Source: Crossaster papposus (lineage: Eukaryota; Echinodermata; Asteroidea; Velatida; Solasteridae). From it: 64,000 bases of DNA. This document shows, piece after piece, positions 20,881-33,085 of this stretch (position 1 is its first letter; each line of letters opens with the position of its first letter). A program made the translations under genes and the position numbers. The notes beneath the pieces are model-generated. The model worked only from the letters and a program-made list of their open reading frames with translations. It was not told where the DNA came from and ran no database searches. The stretch lies in the NCBI GenBank assembly GCA_037893245.1, contig JBAIAA010000262.1, positions 2,542,001 through 2,606,000 on the forward strand. Reading direction: 5' to 3'.

Positions 20881-20952
20881 TAGCAGAGCGAGGTTTCGAT
20901 CCTCGGACCTCTGGGTTATGGGCCCAGCACGCTTCCACTGCGCCACTCTGCT
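20881..20952 (-). tRNA. tRNA-iMet (CAT), consensus copy
   Basis: Lies inside the longer (2237-bp) C33U-marked repeat; absent from the shorter one. T5 at 20871-20875. Confidence 0.95.
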
Positions 20953-21054
20953 TCATGTGAATTTAGAAACAGCAAACAAAATTAAAGCAGACATTCTAAA
21001 AACATTCTAAAATATGTATTACATTTGAATAACAGTGAAGCAAAAATACCTCTT

Positions 21055-21126
21055 TAGAAGAGCGAGGTTTCGATCCTCGGACCTCTGGGTTATGGGCCCA
21101 GCACGCTTCCACTGCGCCACTCTGCT
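21055..21126 (-). tRNA. tRNA-iMet (CAT), G70U variant
   Basis: Fourth G70U copy, inside the longer C33U-marked repeat. Confidence 0.75.
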
Positions 21127-21576
21127 TCATGTGAATTTAGAAACAGCAAACAAAATTAAAGCAGACATTCTAAAAACATTCTAAAATATTTATTACATTT
21201 GAATAACAGTGAAGCAAAAATACCTCTTTAGCAGAGCGAGGTTTTGGTCTTCGGACCTCTGGGTTATGGGCCCAGCACGCTCCCACTGCTCCACTCTACT
21301 TCATGTAAATTGAGAAACAGCAAACAAAATTAAAGCAGACATTCTAAAAACATTCTAAAATATTTATTAAATTTGAATAACATTGAAGCAAAAATACCTC
21401 TTTAGCAGAGCGAGGTTTTGGTCTTCGCACCTCTGGGTTATGGGCCCAGCACGCTCCCACTGCTCCACTCTACTTCATGTAAATTGAGAAACAGCAAACA
21501 AAATTAAAGCAGACATTCTAAAAACATTCTAAAATATTTATTAAATTTGAATAACATTGAAGCAAAAATACCTCTT

Positions 21577-21648
21577 TAGCAGAGCGAGGTTTCGATCCTC
21601 GGACCTCTGGGTTATGAGCCCAGCACGCTTCCACTGCGCCACTCTGCT
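21577..21648 (-). tRNA. tRNA-iMet (CAT), C33U variant
   Basis: Repeat partner of 19340, 2237 bp on. Confidence 0.85.
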
Positions 21649-21974
21649 TCATTTGAATTTAGAAACAGCAAACAAAATTAAAGCAGACATTCTAAAAACA
21701 TTCTAAAATATGTATTACATTTGAATAACAGTGAAGCAAAAATACCTCTTTAGCAGAGCGAGGTTTTGGTCTTCGGACCTCTGGGTTATGGGCCCAGCAC
21801 GCTCCCACTGCAACACTCTGCGTAACTATTTTTAATGAAAATGAAATCACTATCAAGGAAATAATTATCCTGAGCAGACCGAGGTTGTGGTCAACCGAAC
21901 TCTCGGTTACTGACCAATAAAGTGTCTACTTCGTCACTCTGAGTCGAGTACCTCAAGTCATACCAACAACTTGT

Positions 21975-22045
21975 TAGCAGAGCGAGGTTTCGATCCTCGG
22001 ACCTCTGGGTTATGGGCCCAGCACGTTCCACTGCGCCACTCTGCT
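21975..22045 (-). pseudogene. iMet copy with G22 deleted
   Basis: Same pair of defects, second C33U-marked repeat. Confidence 0.75.
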
Positions 22046-22371
22046 TCATGTGAATTTAGAAACAGCAAACAAAATGAAAGCAGACATTCTAAAAACATTC
22101 TAAAATATTTATTACATTTGAATAACAGTGAAGCAAAAATACCTCTTTAGCAGAGCGAGGTTTTGGTCCTCGGACCTCTGGGTTATGTGCCCAGCACGCT
22201 CCCACTGCAACACTCTGCGTAACTATTTTTAATGAAAATGAAATCACTATCAAGGAAATAATTATCCTGAGCAGACCGAGGTTGTGGTCATCCGAACTCT
22301 CGGTTACTGACCAAGAAAGTGTCTACTTCGTCACTCTGAGTCGAGTACCTCAAGTCATACCAACAACTTGT

Positions 22372-22443
22372 TAGCAGAGCAAGGTTTCGATCCTCGGACC
22401 TCTGGGTTATGGGCCCAGCACGCTTCCACTGCGCCACTCTGCT
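22372..22443 (-). tRNA. tRNA-iMet (CAT), G50:U64 variant, broken terminator
   Basis: Copy in the second C33U-marked repeat; T5 interrupted. Confidence 0.8.
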
Positions 22444-22545
22444 TCATGTGAATTTAGAAACAGCAAACAAAATTAAAGCAGACATTCTAAAAACATTCTA
22501 AAATATGTATTACATTTGAATAACAGTGAAGCAAAAATACCTCTT

Positions 22546-22617
22546 TAGCAGAGCGAGGTTTCGATCCTCGGACGTCTGGGTTATGGGCCCAGCACGCTTC
22601 CACTGCGCCACTCTACT
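22546..22617 (-). tRNA. tRNA-iMet (CAT), G45C / U3 variant
   Basis: Copy in the second C33U-marked repeat. Confidence 0.85.
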
Positions 22618-23067
22618 TCATTTGAATTTAGAAACAGCAAACAAAATTAAAGCAGACATTCTAAAAACATTCTAAAATATTTATTACATTTGAATAACAG
22701 TGAAGCAAAAATACCTCTTTAGCAGAGCGAGGTTTTGGTCTTCGGACCTCTGGGTTATGGGCCCAGCACGCTCCCACTGCTCCACTCTACTTCATGTAAA
22801 TTGAGAAACAGCAAACAAAATTAAAGCAGACATTCTAAAAACATTCTAAAATATTTATTAAATTTGAATAACATTGAAGCAAAAATACCTCTTTAGCAGA
22901 GCGAGGTTTTGGTCTTCGCACCTCTGGGTTATGGGCCCAGCACGCTCCCACTGCTCCACTCTACTTCATGTAAATTGAGAAACAGCAAACAAAATTAAAG
23001 CAGACATTCTAAAAACATTCTAAAATATTTATTAAATTTGAATAACATTGAAGCAAAAATACCTCTT

Positions 23068-23139
23068 TAGCAGAGCGAGGTTTCGATCCTCGGACCTCTG
23101 GGTTATGAGCCCAGCACGCTTCCACTGCGCCACTCTGCT
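23068..23139 (-). tRNA. tRNA-iMet (CAT), C33U variant
   Basis: Third C33U copy, 1491 bp after the second. Confidence 0.85.
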
Positions 23140-23465
23140 TCATTTGAATTTAGAAACAGCAAACAAAATTAAAGCAGACATTCTAAAAACATTCTAAAAT
23201 ATGTATTACATTTGAATAACAGTGAAGCAAAAATACCTCTTTAGCAGAGCGAGGTTTTGGTCTTCGGACCTCTGGGTTATGGGCCCAGCACGCTCCCACT
23301 GCAACACTCTGCGTAACTATTTTTAATGAAAATGAAATCACTATCAAGGAAATAATTATCCTGAGCAGACCGAGGTTGTGGTCAACCGAACTCTCGGTTA
23401 CTGACCAATAAAGTGTCTACTTCGTCACTCTGAGTCGAGTACCTCAAGTCATACCAACAACTTGT

Positions 23466-23536
23466 TAGCAGAGCGAGGTTTCGATCCTCGGACCTCTGGG
23501 TTATGGGCCCAGCACGTTCCACTGCGCCACTCTGCT
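23466..23536 (-). pseudogene. iMet copy with G22 deleted
   Basis: Same pair of defects, third C33U-marked repeat. Confidence 0.75.
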
Positions 23537-23862
23537 TCATGTGAATTTAGAAACAGCAAACAAAATGAAAGCAGACATTCTAAAAACATTCTAAAATATT
23601 TATTACATTTGAATAACAGTGAAGCAAAAATACCTCTTTAGCAGAGCGAGGTTTTGGTCCTCGGACCTCTGGGTTATGTGCCCAGCACGCTCCCACTGCA
23701 ACACTCTGTGTAACTATTTTTAATGAAAATGAAATCACTATCAAGGAAATAATTATCCTGAGCAGACCGAGGTTGTGGTCATCCGAACTCTCGGTTACTG
23801 ACCAAGAAAGTGTCTACTTCGTCACTCTGAGTCGAGTACCTCAAGTCATACCAACAACTTGT

Positions 23863-23934
23863 TAGCAGAGCAAGGTTTCGATCCTCGGACCTCTGGGTTA
23901 TGGGCCCAGCACGCTTCCACTGCGCCACTCTGCT
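23863..23934 (-). tRNA. tRNA-iMet (CAT), G50:U64 variant, broken terminator
   Basis: Copy in the third C33U-marked repeat; T5 interrupted. Confidence 0.8.
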
Positions 23935-24036
23935 TCATGTGAATTTAGAAACAGCAAACAAAATTAAAGCAGACATTCTAAAAACATTCTAAAATATGTA
24001 TTACATTTGAATAACAGTGAAGCAAAAATACCTCTT

Positions 24037-24108
24037 TAGCAGAGCGAGGTTTCGATCCTCGGACGTCTGGGTTATGGGCCCAGCACGCTTCCACTGCGCC
24101 ACTCTACT
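24037..24108 (-). tRNA. tRNA-iMet (CAT), G45C / U3 variant
   Basis: Copy in the third C33U-marked repeat. Confidence 0.85.
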
Positions 24109-24434
24109 TCATTTGAATTTAGAAACAGCAAACAAAATTAAAGCAGACATTCTAAAAACATTCTAAAATATTTATTAAATTTGAATAACAGTGAAGCAAA
24201 AATACCTCTTTAGCAGAGCGAGGTTTTGGTCTTCGGACCTCTGGGTTATGGGCCCAGCACGCTCCCACTGCAACAATCTGCGTAACTATTTTTAATGAAA
24301 ATGAAATCACTATCAAGAAAATAATTATCCTGAGCAGACCGAGGTTGTGGTCATCCGAACTCTCGGTTACTGACCAAGAAAGTGTCTACTTCGTCACTCT
24401 GAGTCGAGTACCTCAAGTCATACCAAAAACTTGT

Positions 24435-24506
24435 TAGCAGAGCGACGTTTCGATCCTCGGACCTCTGGGTTATGGGCCCAGCACGCTTCCACTGCGCCAC
24501 TCTGCT
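24435..24506 (-). tRNA. tRNA-iMet (CAT), C62G variant
   Basis: Same change as 15834. Confidence 0.65.
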
Positions 24507-24832
24507 TCATGTGAATTTAGAAACAGCAAACAAAATGAAAGCAGACATTCTAAAAACATTCTAAAATATTTATTACATTTGAAAAACCGTGAAGCAAAAA
24601 TAACTCTTTAGCAGAGCGAGGTTTTGGTCCTCGGACCTCTGGGTTATGTGCCAAGCACGCTCCCACTGCAACACTCTGCGTAACTATTTTTAATGAAAAT
24701 GAAATCACTATCAAGGAAATAATTATCCTGAGCAGACCGAGATTGTGGTCATCCGAACTCTCGGTTACTGACCAAGAAAGTGTCTACTTCGTCACTCTGA
24801 GTCGAGTACCTCAAGTCATACCAAAAACTTGT

Positions 24833-24904
24833 TAGCAGAGCGAGGTTTCGATCCTCGGACCTCTGGGTTATGGGCCCAGCACGCTTCCACTGCGCCACTC
24901 TGCT
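24833..24904 (-). tRNA. tRNA-iMet (CAT), consensus copy
   Basis: Equivalent of 15088 and 16232 in a third 1144-type block. T5 at 24823-24827. Confidence 0.95.
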
Positions 24905-25006
24905 TCATGTGAATTTAGAAACAGCAAACAAAATTAAAGCAGACATTCTAAAAACATTCTAAAATATGTATTACATTTGAATAACAGTGAAGCAAAAATA
25001 CCTCTT

Positions 25007-25078
25007 TAGCACAGCGAGGTTTCGATCCTCGGACCTCTGGGTTATTGGCCCAGCACGCTTCCACTGCGCCACTCTGCT
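25007..25078 (-). tRNA. iMet-derived copy, anticodon AAT, acceptor mismatch
   Basis: Same two changes, third 1144-type block. Confidence 0.6.
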
Positions 25079-25578
25079 TCATGTGAATTTAGAAACAGCA
25101 AACAAAATTAAAGCAGACATTCTAAAAACATTCTAAAATATGTATTACATTTGAATAACAGTGAAGCAAAAATACCTCTTTAGCAGAGCGAGGTTTTGGT
25201 CCTCGGACCTCTGGGTTATGGGCCCAGCACGCTCCCACTGCTCCACTCTACTTCATGTAAATTCAGAAACAGCACACAAAATTAAAGCAGACATTTAAAA
25301 AACATTCTAAAATATTTAGTAAATTTGAATAACAGTGAAGCAAAAATACCACTTTAACAGAGCGAGGTTTTGGTCCTCGGACCTCTGGGTTATGTGCCAA
25401 GCACGCTCCCACTGCAACACTCTGCGTAACTATTTTTAATGAAAATGAAATCACTATCAAGGAAATAATTATCCTGAGCAGACCGAGATTGTGGTCATCC
25501 GAACTCTCGGTTACTGACCAAGAAAGTGTCTACTTCGTCACTCTGAGTCGAGTACCTCAAGTCATACCAAAAACTTGT

Positions 25579-25650
25579 TAGCAGAGCGAGGTTTCGATCC
25601 TCGGACCTCTGGGTTATGGGCCCAGCACGCTTCCACTGCGCCACTCTGCT
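25579..25650 (-). tRNA. tRNA-iMet (CAT), consensus copy
   Basis: First unit of the 2686-bp repeat. T5 at 25569-25573. Confidence 0.95.
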
Positions 25651-25752
25651 TCATGTGAATTTAGAAACAGCAAACAAAATTAAAGCAGACATTCTAAAAA
25701 CATTCTAAAATATGTATTACATTTGAATAACAGTGAAGCAAAAATACCTCTT

Positions 25753-25824
25753 TAGCACAGCGAGGTTTCGATCCTCGGACCTCTGGGTTATTGGCCCAGC
25801 ACGCTTCCACTGCGCCACTCTGCT
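25753..25824 (-). tRNA. iMet-derived copy, anticodon AAT, acceptor mismatch
   Basis: Same two changes, first 2686-bp repeat. Confidence 0.6.
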
Positions 25825-26324
25825 TCATGTGAATTTAGAAACAGCAAACAAAATTAAAGCAGACATTCTAAAAACATTCTAAAATATGTATTACATTTGA
25901 ATAACAGTGAAGCAAAAATACCTCTTTAGCAGAGCGAGGTTTTGGTCCTCGGACCTCTGGGTTATGGGCCCAGCACGCTCCCACTGCTCCACTCTACTTC
26001 ATGTAAATTCAGAAACAGCACACAAAATTAAAGCAGACATTTAAAAAACATTCTAAAATATTTAGTAAATTTGAATAACAGTGAAGCAAAAATACCACTT
26101 TAACAGAGCGAGGTTTTGGTCTTCGGACCTCTGGGTTATGGGCCCAGCACGCTCCCACTGCAACATCCTGCGTAACTATTTTTAATGAAAATGAAATCAC
26201 TATCAAGAAAATAATTATCCTGAGCAGACCGAGGTTGTGGTCATCCGAACTCTCGGTTACTGACCAAGAAAGTGTCTACTTCGTCACTCTGAGTCGAGTA
26301 CCTCAAGTCATACCAAAAACTTGT

Positions 26325-26396
26325 TAGCAGAGCGAGGTTTCGATCCTCGGACCTCTGGGTTATGGGCCCAGCACGCTTCCACTGCGCCACTCTGCT
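26325..26396 (-). tRNA. tRNA-iMet (CAT), consensus copy
   Basis: Partners at 29010 and 31696. T5 at 26315-26319. Confidence 0.95.
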
Positions 26397-26896
26397 TCAT
26401 GTGAATTTAGAAACAGCAAACAAAATTAAAGCAGACATTCTAAAAACATTCTAAAATATGTATTACATTTGAATAACAGTGAAGCAAAAATACCTCTTTA
26501 GCAGAGCGAGGTTTTGGTCCTCGGACCTCTGGGTTATGGGCCCAGCACGCTCCCACTGTTCCACTCTACTTCATGTAAATTTAGAAACAGCAAACAAAAT
26601 TAAAGCAGACATTCTAAAAACATTCTAAAATATTTATTAAATTTGAATAACAGTGAAGCAAAAATACCTCTGTAGCAGAGCGAGGTTTTGGTCTTCGGAC
26701 CTCTGGGTTATGGGCCCAGCACGCTCCCACTGCAACACTCTGCGTAACTATTTTTAATGAAAATGAAATCACTATCAAGGAAATAATTATCCTGAGCAGA
26801 CCGAGGTTGTGGTCATCCGAACTCTCGGTTACTGACCAAGAAAGTGTCTACTTCGTCACTCTAAGTCGAGTACCTCAAGTCATACCAACAACTTGT

Positions 26897-26967
26897 TAGC
26901 AGAGCGAGGTTTCGATCCTCGGACCTCTGGGTTATGGGCCCAGCACGTTCCACTGCGCCACTCTGCT
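26897..26967 (-). pseudogene. iMet copy with G22 deleted
   Basis: Accounts for the one-base shortfall of the first 2686-bp repeat. Confidence 0.75.
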
Positions 26968-27467
26968 TCATGTGAATTTAGAAACAGCAAACAAAATTAA
27001 AGCAGACATTCTAAAAACATTCTAAAATATGTATTACATTTGAATAACAGTGAAGCAAAAATACCTCTTTAGCAGAGCGAGGTTTTGGTCCTCGGACCTC
27101 TGGGTTATGGGCCCAGCACGCTCCCACTGTTCCACTCTACTTCATGTAAATTTAGAAACAGCAAACAAAATTAAAGCAGACATTCTAAAAACATTCTAAA
27201 ATATTTATTAAATTTGAATAACAGTGAAGCAAAAATACCTCTGTAGCAGACCGAGGTTTTGGTCTTCGGACCTTTGGGTTATGGGCCCAGCACCCTCCCA
27301 CTGCAACACTCTGCGTAACTATTTTTAATGAAAATGAAATCACTATCAAGGAAATAATTATCCTGAGCAGACCGAGGTTGTGGTCATCCGAACTCTCGGT
27401 TACTGACCAAGAAAGTGTCTACTTCGTCACTCTGAGTCGAGTACCTCAAGTCATACCAAAAACTTGT

Positions 27468-27539
27468 TAGCAGAGCAAGGTTTCGATCCTCGGACCTCTG
27501 GGTTATGGGCCCAGCACGCTTCCACTGCGCCACTCTGCT
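27468..27539 (-). tRNA. tRNA-iMet (CAT), G50:U64 variant
   Basis: T5 intact at 27458-27462. Partner at 30154. Confidence 0.85.
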
Positions 27540-27865
27540 TCATGTGAATTTAGAAACAGCAAACAAAATTAAAGCAGACATTCTAAAAACATTCTAAAAT
27601 ATTTATTACATTTGAATAACAGTGAAGCAAAAATACCTCTTTAGCAGAGCGAGGTTTTGGTCTTCGGACCTCTGGGTTATGGGCCCAGCACGCTCCCACT
27701 GCAACACTCTGCGTAACTATTTTTAATGAAAATGAAATCACTATCAAGGAAATAATTATCCTGAGCAGACCGAGGTTGTGGTCATCCGAACTCTCGGTTA
27801 CTGACCAAGAAAGTGTCTACTTCGTCACTCTGAGTCGAGTACCTCAAGTCATACCAAAAACTTGT

Positions 27866-27937
27866 TAGCAGAGCGAGGTTTCGATCCTCGGACCTCTGGG
27901 TTATGGGCCCAGCACGCTTCCACTGCGCCACTCTGCT
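27866..27937 (-). tRNA. tRNA-iMet (CAT), consensus copy
   Basis: Partner at 30552. T5 at 27856-27860. Confidence 0.95.
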
Positions 27938-28263
27938 TCATGTGAATTTAGAAACAGCAAACAAAATGAAAGCAGACATTCTAAAAACATTCTAAAATAT
28001 TTATTACATTTGAATAACCGTGAAGCAAAAATAACTCTTTAGCAGAGCGAGGTTTTGGTCCTCGGACCTCTGGGTTATGTGCCAAGCACGCTCCCACTGC
28101 AACACTCTGCGTAACTATTTTTAATGAAAATGAAATCACTATCAAGGAAATAATTATCCTGAGCAGACCGAGATTGTGGTCATCCGAACTCTCGGTTACT
28201 GACCAAGAAAGTGTCTACTTCGTCACTCTGAGTCGAGTACCTCAAGTCATACCAAAAACTTGT

Positions 28264-28335
28264 TAGCAGAGCGAGGTTTCGATCCTCGGACCTCTGGGTT
28301 ATGGGCCCAGCACGCTTCCACTGCGCCACTCTGCT
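28264..28335 (-). tRNA. tRNA-iMet (CAT), consensus copy
   Basis: Starts the second 2686-bp repeat. T5 at 28254-28258. Confidence 0.95.
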
Positions 28336-28437
28336 TCATGTGAATTTAGAAACAGCAAACAAAATTAAAGCAGACATTCTAAAAACATTCTAAAATATGT
28401 ATTACATTTGAATAACAGTGAAGCAAAAATACCTCTT

Positions 28438-28509
28438 TAGCACAGCGAGGTTTCGATCCTCGGACCTCTGGGTTATTGGCCCAGCACGCTTCCACTGCGC
28501 CACTCTGCT
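28438..28509 (-). tRNA. iMet-derived copy, anticodon AAT, acceptor mismatch
   Basis: Same two changes, second 2686-bp repeat. Confidence 0.6.
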
Positions 28510-29009
28510 TCATGTGAATTTAGAAACAGCAAACAAAATTAAAGCAGACATTCTAAAAACATTCTAAAATATGTATTACATTTGAATAACAGTGAAGCAA
28601 AAATACCTCTTTAGCAGAGCGAGGTTTTGGTCCTCGGACCTCTGGGTTATGGGCCCAGCACGCTCCCACTGCTCCACTCTACTTCATGTAAATTCAGAAA
28701 CAGCACACAAAATTAAAGCATACATTTAAAAAACATTCTAAAATATTTAGTAAATTTGAATAACAGTGAAGCAAAAATACCACTTTAACAGAGCGAGGTT
28801 TTGGTCTTCGGACCTCTGGGTTATGGGCCCAGCACGCTCCCACTGCAACATCCTGCGTAACTATTTTTAATGAAAATGAAATAACTATCAAGAAAATAAT
28901 TATCCTGAGCAGACCGAGGTTGTGGTCATCCGAACTCTCGGTTACTGACCAAGAAAGTGTCTACTTCGTCACTCTGAGTCGAGTACCTCAAGTCATACCA
29001 AAAACTTGT

Positions 29010-29081
29010 TAGCAGAGCGAGGTTTCGATCCTCGGACCTCTGGGTTATGGGCCCAGCACGCTTCCACTGCGCCACTCTGCT
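29010..29081 (-). tRNA. tRNA-iMet (CAT), consensus copy
   Basis: Equivalent of 26325. T5 at 29000-29004. Confidence 0.95.
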
Positions 29082-29581
29082 TCATGTGAATTTAGAAACA
29101 GCAAACAAAATTAAAGCAGACATTCTAAAAACATTCTAAAATATGTATTACATTTGAATAACAGTGAAGCAAAAATACCTCTTTAGCAGAGCGAGGTTTT
29201 GGTCCTCGGACCTCTGGGTTATGGGCCCAGCACGCTCCCACTGTTCCACTCTACTTCATGTAAATTTAGAAACAGCAAACAAAATTAAAGCAGACATTCT
29301 AAAAACATTCTAAAATATTTATTAAATTTGAATAACAGTGAAGCAAAAATACCTCTGTAGCAGAGCGAGGTTTTGGTCTTCGGACCTCTGGGTTATGGGC
29401 CCAGCACCCTCCCACTGCAACACTCTGCGTAACTATTTTTAATGAAAATGAAATCACTATCAAGGAAATAATTATCCTGAGCAGACCGAGGTTGTGGTCA
29501 TCCGAACTCTCGGTTACTGACCAAGAAAGTGTCTACTTCGTCACTCTGAGTCGAGTACCTCAAGTCATACCAAAAACTTGT

Positions 29582-29653
29582 TAGCAGAGCAAGGTTTCGA
29601 TCCTCGGACCTATGGGTTATGGGCCCAGCACGCTTCCACTGCGCCACTCTGCT
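29582..29653 (-). tRNA. tRNA-iMet (CAT), G50:U64 and U43 variant
   Basis: In addition to C64U, G43U breaks the outer anticodon-stem pair (C27-U43). Partner at 32268. Confidence 0.65.
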
Positions 29654-29755
29654 TCATGTGAATTTAGAAACAGCAAACAAAATTAAAGCAGACATTCTAA
29701 AAACATTCTAAAATATGTATTACATTTGAATAACAGTGAAGCAAAAATACCTCTT

Positions 29756-29827
29756 TAGCAGAGCGAGGTTTCGATCCTCGGACCTCTGGGTTATGGGCCC
29801 AGCACGCTTCCACTGCGCCACTCTGCT
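29756..29827 (-). tRNA. tRNA-iMet (CAT), consensus copy in a 174-bp context
   Basis: Replaces the class 2 copy found at the same place in the first repeat (27070). T5 at 29743-29747. Confidence 0.95.
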
Positions 29828-30153
29828 TCATGTGAATTTAGAAACAGCAAACAAAATTAAAGCAGACATTCTAAAAACATTCTAAAATATTTATTAAATT
29901 TGAATAACAGTGAAGCAAAAATACCTCTGTAGCAGACCGAGGTTTTGGTCTTCGGACCTTTGGGTTATGGGCCCAGCACCCTCCCACTGCAACACTCTGC
30001 GTAACTATTTTTAATGAAAATGAAATCACTATCAAGGAAATAATTATCCTGAGCAGACCGAGGTTGTGGTCATCCGAACTCTCGGTTACTGACCAAGAAA
30101 GTGTCTACTTCGTCACTCTGAGTCGAGTACCTCAAGTCATACCAAAAACTTGT

Positions 30154-30225
30154 TAGCAGAGCAAGGTTTCGATCCTCGGACCTCTGGGTTATGGGCCCAG
30201 CACGCTTCCACTGCGCCACTCTGCT
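30154..30225 (-). tRNA. tRNA-iMet (CAT), G50:U64 variant
   Basis: T5 intact at 30144-30148. Confidence 0.85.
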
Positions 30226-30551
30226 TCATGTGAATTTAGAAACAGCAAACAAAATTAAAGCAGACATTCTAAAAACATTCTAAAATATTTATTACATTTG
30301 AATAACAGTGAAGCAAAAATACCTCTTTAGCAGAGCGAGGTTTTGGTCTTCGGACCTCTGGGTTATGGGCCCAGCACGCTCCCACTGCAACACTCTGCGT
30401 AACTATTTTTAATGAAAATGAAATCACTATCAAGGAAATAATTATCCTGAGCAGACCGAGGTTGTGGTCATCCGAACTCTCGGTTACTGACCAAGAAAGT
30501 GTCTACTTCGTCACTCTGAGTCGAGTACCTCAAGTCATACCAAAAACTTGT

Positions 30552-30623
30552 TAGCAGAGCGAGGTTTCGATCCTCGGACCTCTGGGTTATGGGCCCAGCA
30601 CGCTTCCACTGCGCCACTCTGCT
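30552..30623 (-). tRNA. tRNA-iMet (CAT), consensus copy
   Basis: Equivalent of 27866. T5 at 30542-30546. Confidence 0.95.
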
Positions 30624-30949
30624 TCATGTGAATTTAGAAACAGCAAACAAAATGAAAGCAGACATTCTAAAAACATTCTAAAATATTTATTACATTTGAA
30701 TAACCGTGAAGCAAAAATAACTCTTTAGCAGAGCGAGGTTTTGGTCCTCGGACCTCTGGGTTATGTGCCAAGCACGCTCCCACTGCAACACTCTGCGTAA
30801 CTATTTTTAATGAAAATGAAATCACTATCAAGGAAATAATTATCTTGAGCAGACCGAGATTGTGGTCATCCGAACTCTCGGTTACTGACCAAGAAAGTGT
30901 CTACTTCGTCACTCTGAGTCGAGTACCTCAAGTCATACCAAAAACTTGT

Positions 30950-31021
30950 TAGCAGAGCGAGGTTTCGATCCTCGGACCTCTGGGTTATGGGCCCAGCACG
31001 CTTCCACTGCGCCACTCTGCT
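30950..31021 (-). tRNA. tRNA-iMet (CAT), consensus copy
   Basis: Starts the third, partial 2686-bp repeat. T5 at 30940-30944. Confidence 0.95.
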
Positions 31022-31123
31022 TCATGTGAATTTAGAAACAGCAAACAAAATTAAAGCAGACATTCTAAAAACATTCTAAAATATGTATTACATTTGAATA
31101 ACAGTGAAGCAAAAATACCTCTT

Positions 31124-31195
31124 TAGCACAGCGAGGTTTCGATCCTCGGACCTCTGGGTTATTGGCCCAGCACGCTTCCACTGCGCCACTCTGCT
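31124..31195 (-). tRNA. iMet-derived copy, anticodon AAT, acceptor mismatch
   Basis: Same two changes, third 2686-bp repeat. Confidence 0.6.
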
Positions 31196-31695
31196 TCATG
31201 TGAATTTAGAAACAGCAAACAAAATTAAAGCAGACATTCTAAAAACATTCTAAAATATGTATTACATTTGAATAACAGTGAAGCAAAAATACCTCTTTAG
31301 CAGAGCGAGGTTTTGGTCCTCGGACCTCTGGGTTATGGGCCCAGCACGCTCCCACTGCTCCACTCTACTTCATGTAAATTCAGAAACAGCACACAAAATT
31401 AAAGCATACATTTAAAAAACATTCTAAAATATTTAGTAAATTTGAATAACAGTGAAGCAAAAATACCACTTTAACAGAGCGAGGTTTTGGTCTTCGGACC
31501 TCTGGGTTATGGGCCCAGCACGCTCCCACTGCAACATCCTGCGTAACTATTTTTAATGAAAATGAAATAACTATCAAGAAAATAATTATCCTGGGCAGAC
31601 CGAGGTTGTGGTCATCCGAACTCTCGGTTACTGACCAAGAAAGTGTCTACTTCGTCACTCTGAGTCGAGTACCTCAAGTCATACCAAAAACTTGT

Positions 31696-31767
31696 TAGCA
31701 GAGCGAGGTTTCGATCCTCGGACCTCTGGGTTATGGGCCCAGCACGCTTCCACTGCGCCACTCTGCT
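31696..31767 (-). tRNA. tRNA-iMet (CAT), consensus copy
   Basis: Equivalent of 26325 and 29010. T5 at 31686-31690. Confidence 0.95.
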
Positions 31768-32267
31768 TCATGTGAATTTAGAAACAGCAAACAAAATTAA
31801 AGCAGACATTCTAAAAACATTCTAAAATATGTATTACATTTGAATAACAGTGAAGCAAAAATACCTCTTTAGCAGAGCGAGGTTTTGGTCCTCGGACCTC
31901 TGGGTTATGGGCCCAGCACGCTCCCACTGTTCCACTCTACTTCATGTAAATTTAGAAACAGCAAACAAAATTAAAGCAGACATTCTAAAAACATTCTAAA
32001 ATATTTATTAAATTTGAATAACAGTGAAGCAAAAATACCTCTGTAGCAGAGCGAGGTTTTGGTCTTCGGACCTCTGGGTTATGGGCCCAGCACCCTCCCA
32101 CTGCAACACTCTGCGTAACTATTTTTAATGAAAATGAAATCACTATCAAGGAAATAATTATCCTGAGCAGACCGAGGTTGTGGTCATCCGAACTCTCGGT
32201 TACTGACCAAGAAAGTGTCTACTTCGTCACTCTGAGTCGAGTACCTCAAGTCATACCAAAAACTTGT

Positions 32268-32339
32268 TAGCAGAGCAAGGTTTCGATCCTCGGACCTATG
32301 GGTTATGGGCCCAGCACGCTTCCACTGCGCCACTCTGCT
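32268..32339 (-). tRNA. tRNA-iMet (CAT), G50:U64 and U43 variant
   Basis: Same two changes as 29582, 2686 bp away. Confidence 0.65.
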
Positions 32340-32441
32340 TCATGTGAATTTAGAAACAGCAAACAAAATTAAAGCAGACATTCTAAAAACATTCTAAAAT
32401 ATGTATTACATTTGAATAACAGTGAAGCAAAAATACCTCTT

Positions 32442-32513
32442 TAGCAGAGCGAGGTTTCGATCCTCGGACCTCTGGGTTATGGGCCCAGCACGCTTCCACT
32501 GCGCCACTCTGCT
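32442..32513 (-). tRNA. tRNA-iMet (CAT), consensus copy in a 174-bp context
   Basis: Equivalent of 29756. T5 at 32429-32433. Last perfect copy of the dense block. Confidence 0.95.
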
Positions 32514-33013
32514 TCATGTGAATTTAGAAACAGCAAACAAAATTAAAGCAGACATTCTAAAAACATTCTAAAATATGTATTACATTTGAATAACAGTGAA
32601 GCAAAAATACCTCTGTAGCAGAGCGAGGTTTTGGTCCTCGGACCTCTGGGTTATGGGCCCAGCACGCTCCCACTGCTCCACTCTACTTCATGTAAATTCA
32701 GAAACAGCACACAAAATTAAAGCAGACATTTTAAAAACATTCTAAAATATTTAGTAAATTTGAATAACAGTGAAGCAAAAATAACACTTTAACAGAGCGA
32801 GGTTTTGGTCTTCGGACCTCTGGGTTATGGGCCCAGCACGCTCCCACTGCAACATCCTGCGTAACTATTTTTAATGAAAATGAAATCACTATCAAGAAAA
32901 TAATTATCCTGAGCAGACCGAGGTTGTGGTCATCCGAACTCTCGGTTACTGACCAAGAAAGTGTCTACTTCGTCACTCTGAGTCGAGTACCTCAAGTCAT
33001 ACCAAAAACTTGT

Positions 33014-33085
33014 TAGCAGAGCGAGGTTTCGATCCTCGGACCTCTGGGTTTTGGGCCCAGCACGCTTCCACTGCGCCACTCTGCT
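33014..33085 (-). tRNA. iMet-bodied tRNA with anticodon CAA
   Basis: Single change U36A gives CAA, complementary to UUG. All stems intact. T5 at 33004-33008. Confidence 0.75.

Larger units (their letters stand above)
19340..24210 (-). repeat. Higher-order repeat marked by the C33U tRNA, steps 2237 and 1491 bp
   Basis: Copies begin at 19340, 21577 and 23068, each with plus-strand TATGAGCCC. The 1491-bp step lacks four units present in the 2237-bp step, an unequal-crossover length change of whole units. Both are one base short of a sum of unit lengths because each contains one G22-deleted copy. Confidence 0.85.
25579..32615 (-). repeat. Higher-order repeat, 2685/2686 bp
   Basis: Copies start at 25579, 28264 and 30950 (the last partial). 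9x174 + 5x224 = 2686; the first is 2685 because it contains the one-base G22 deletion at 26897. This is the densest stretch of perfect iMet copies. Confidence 0.85.
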
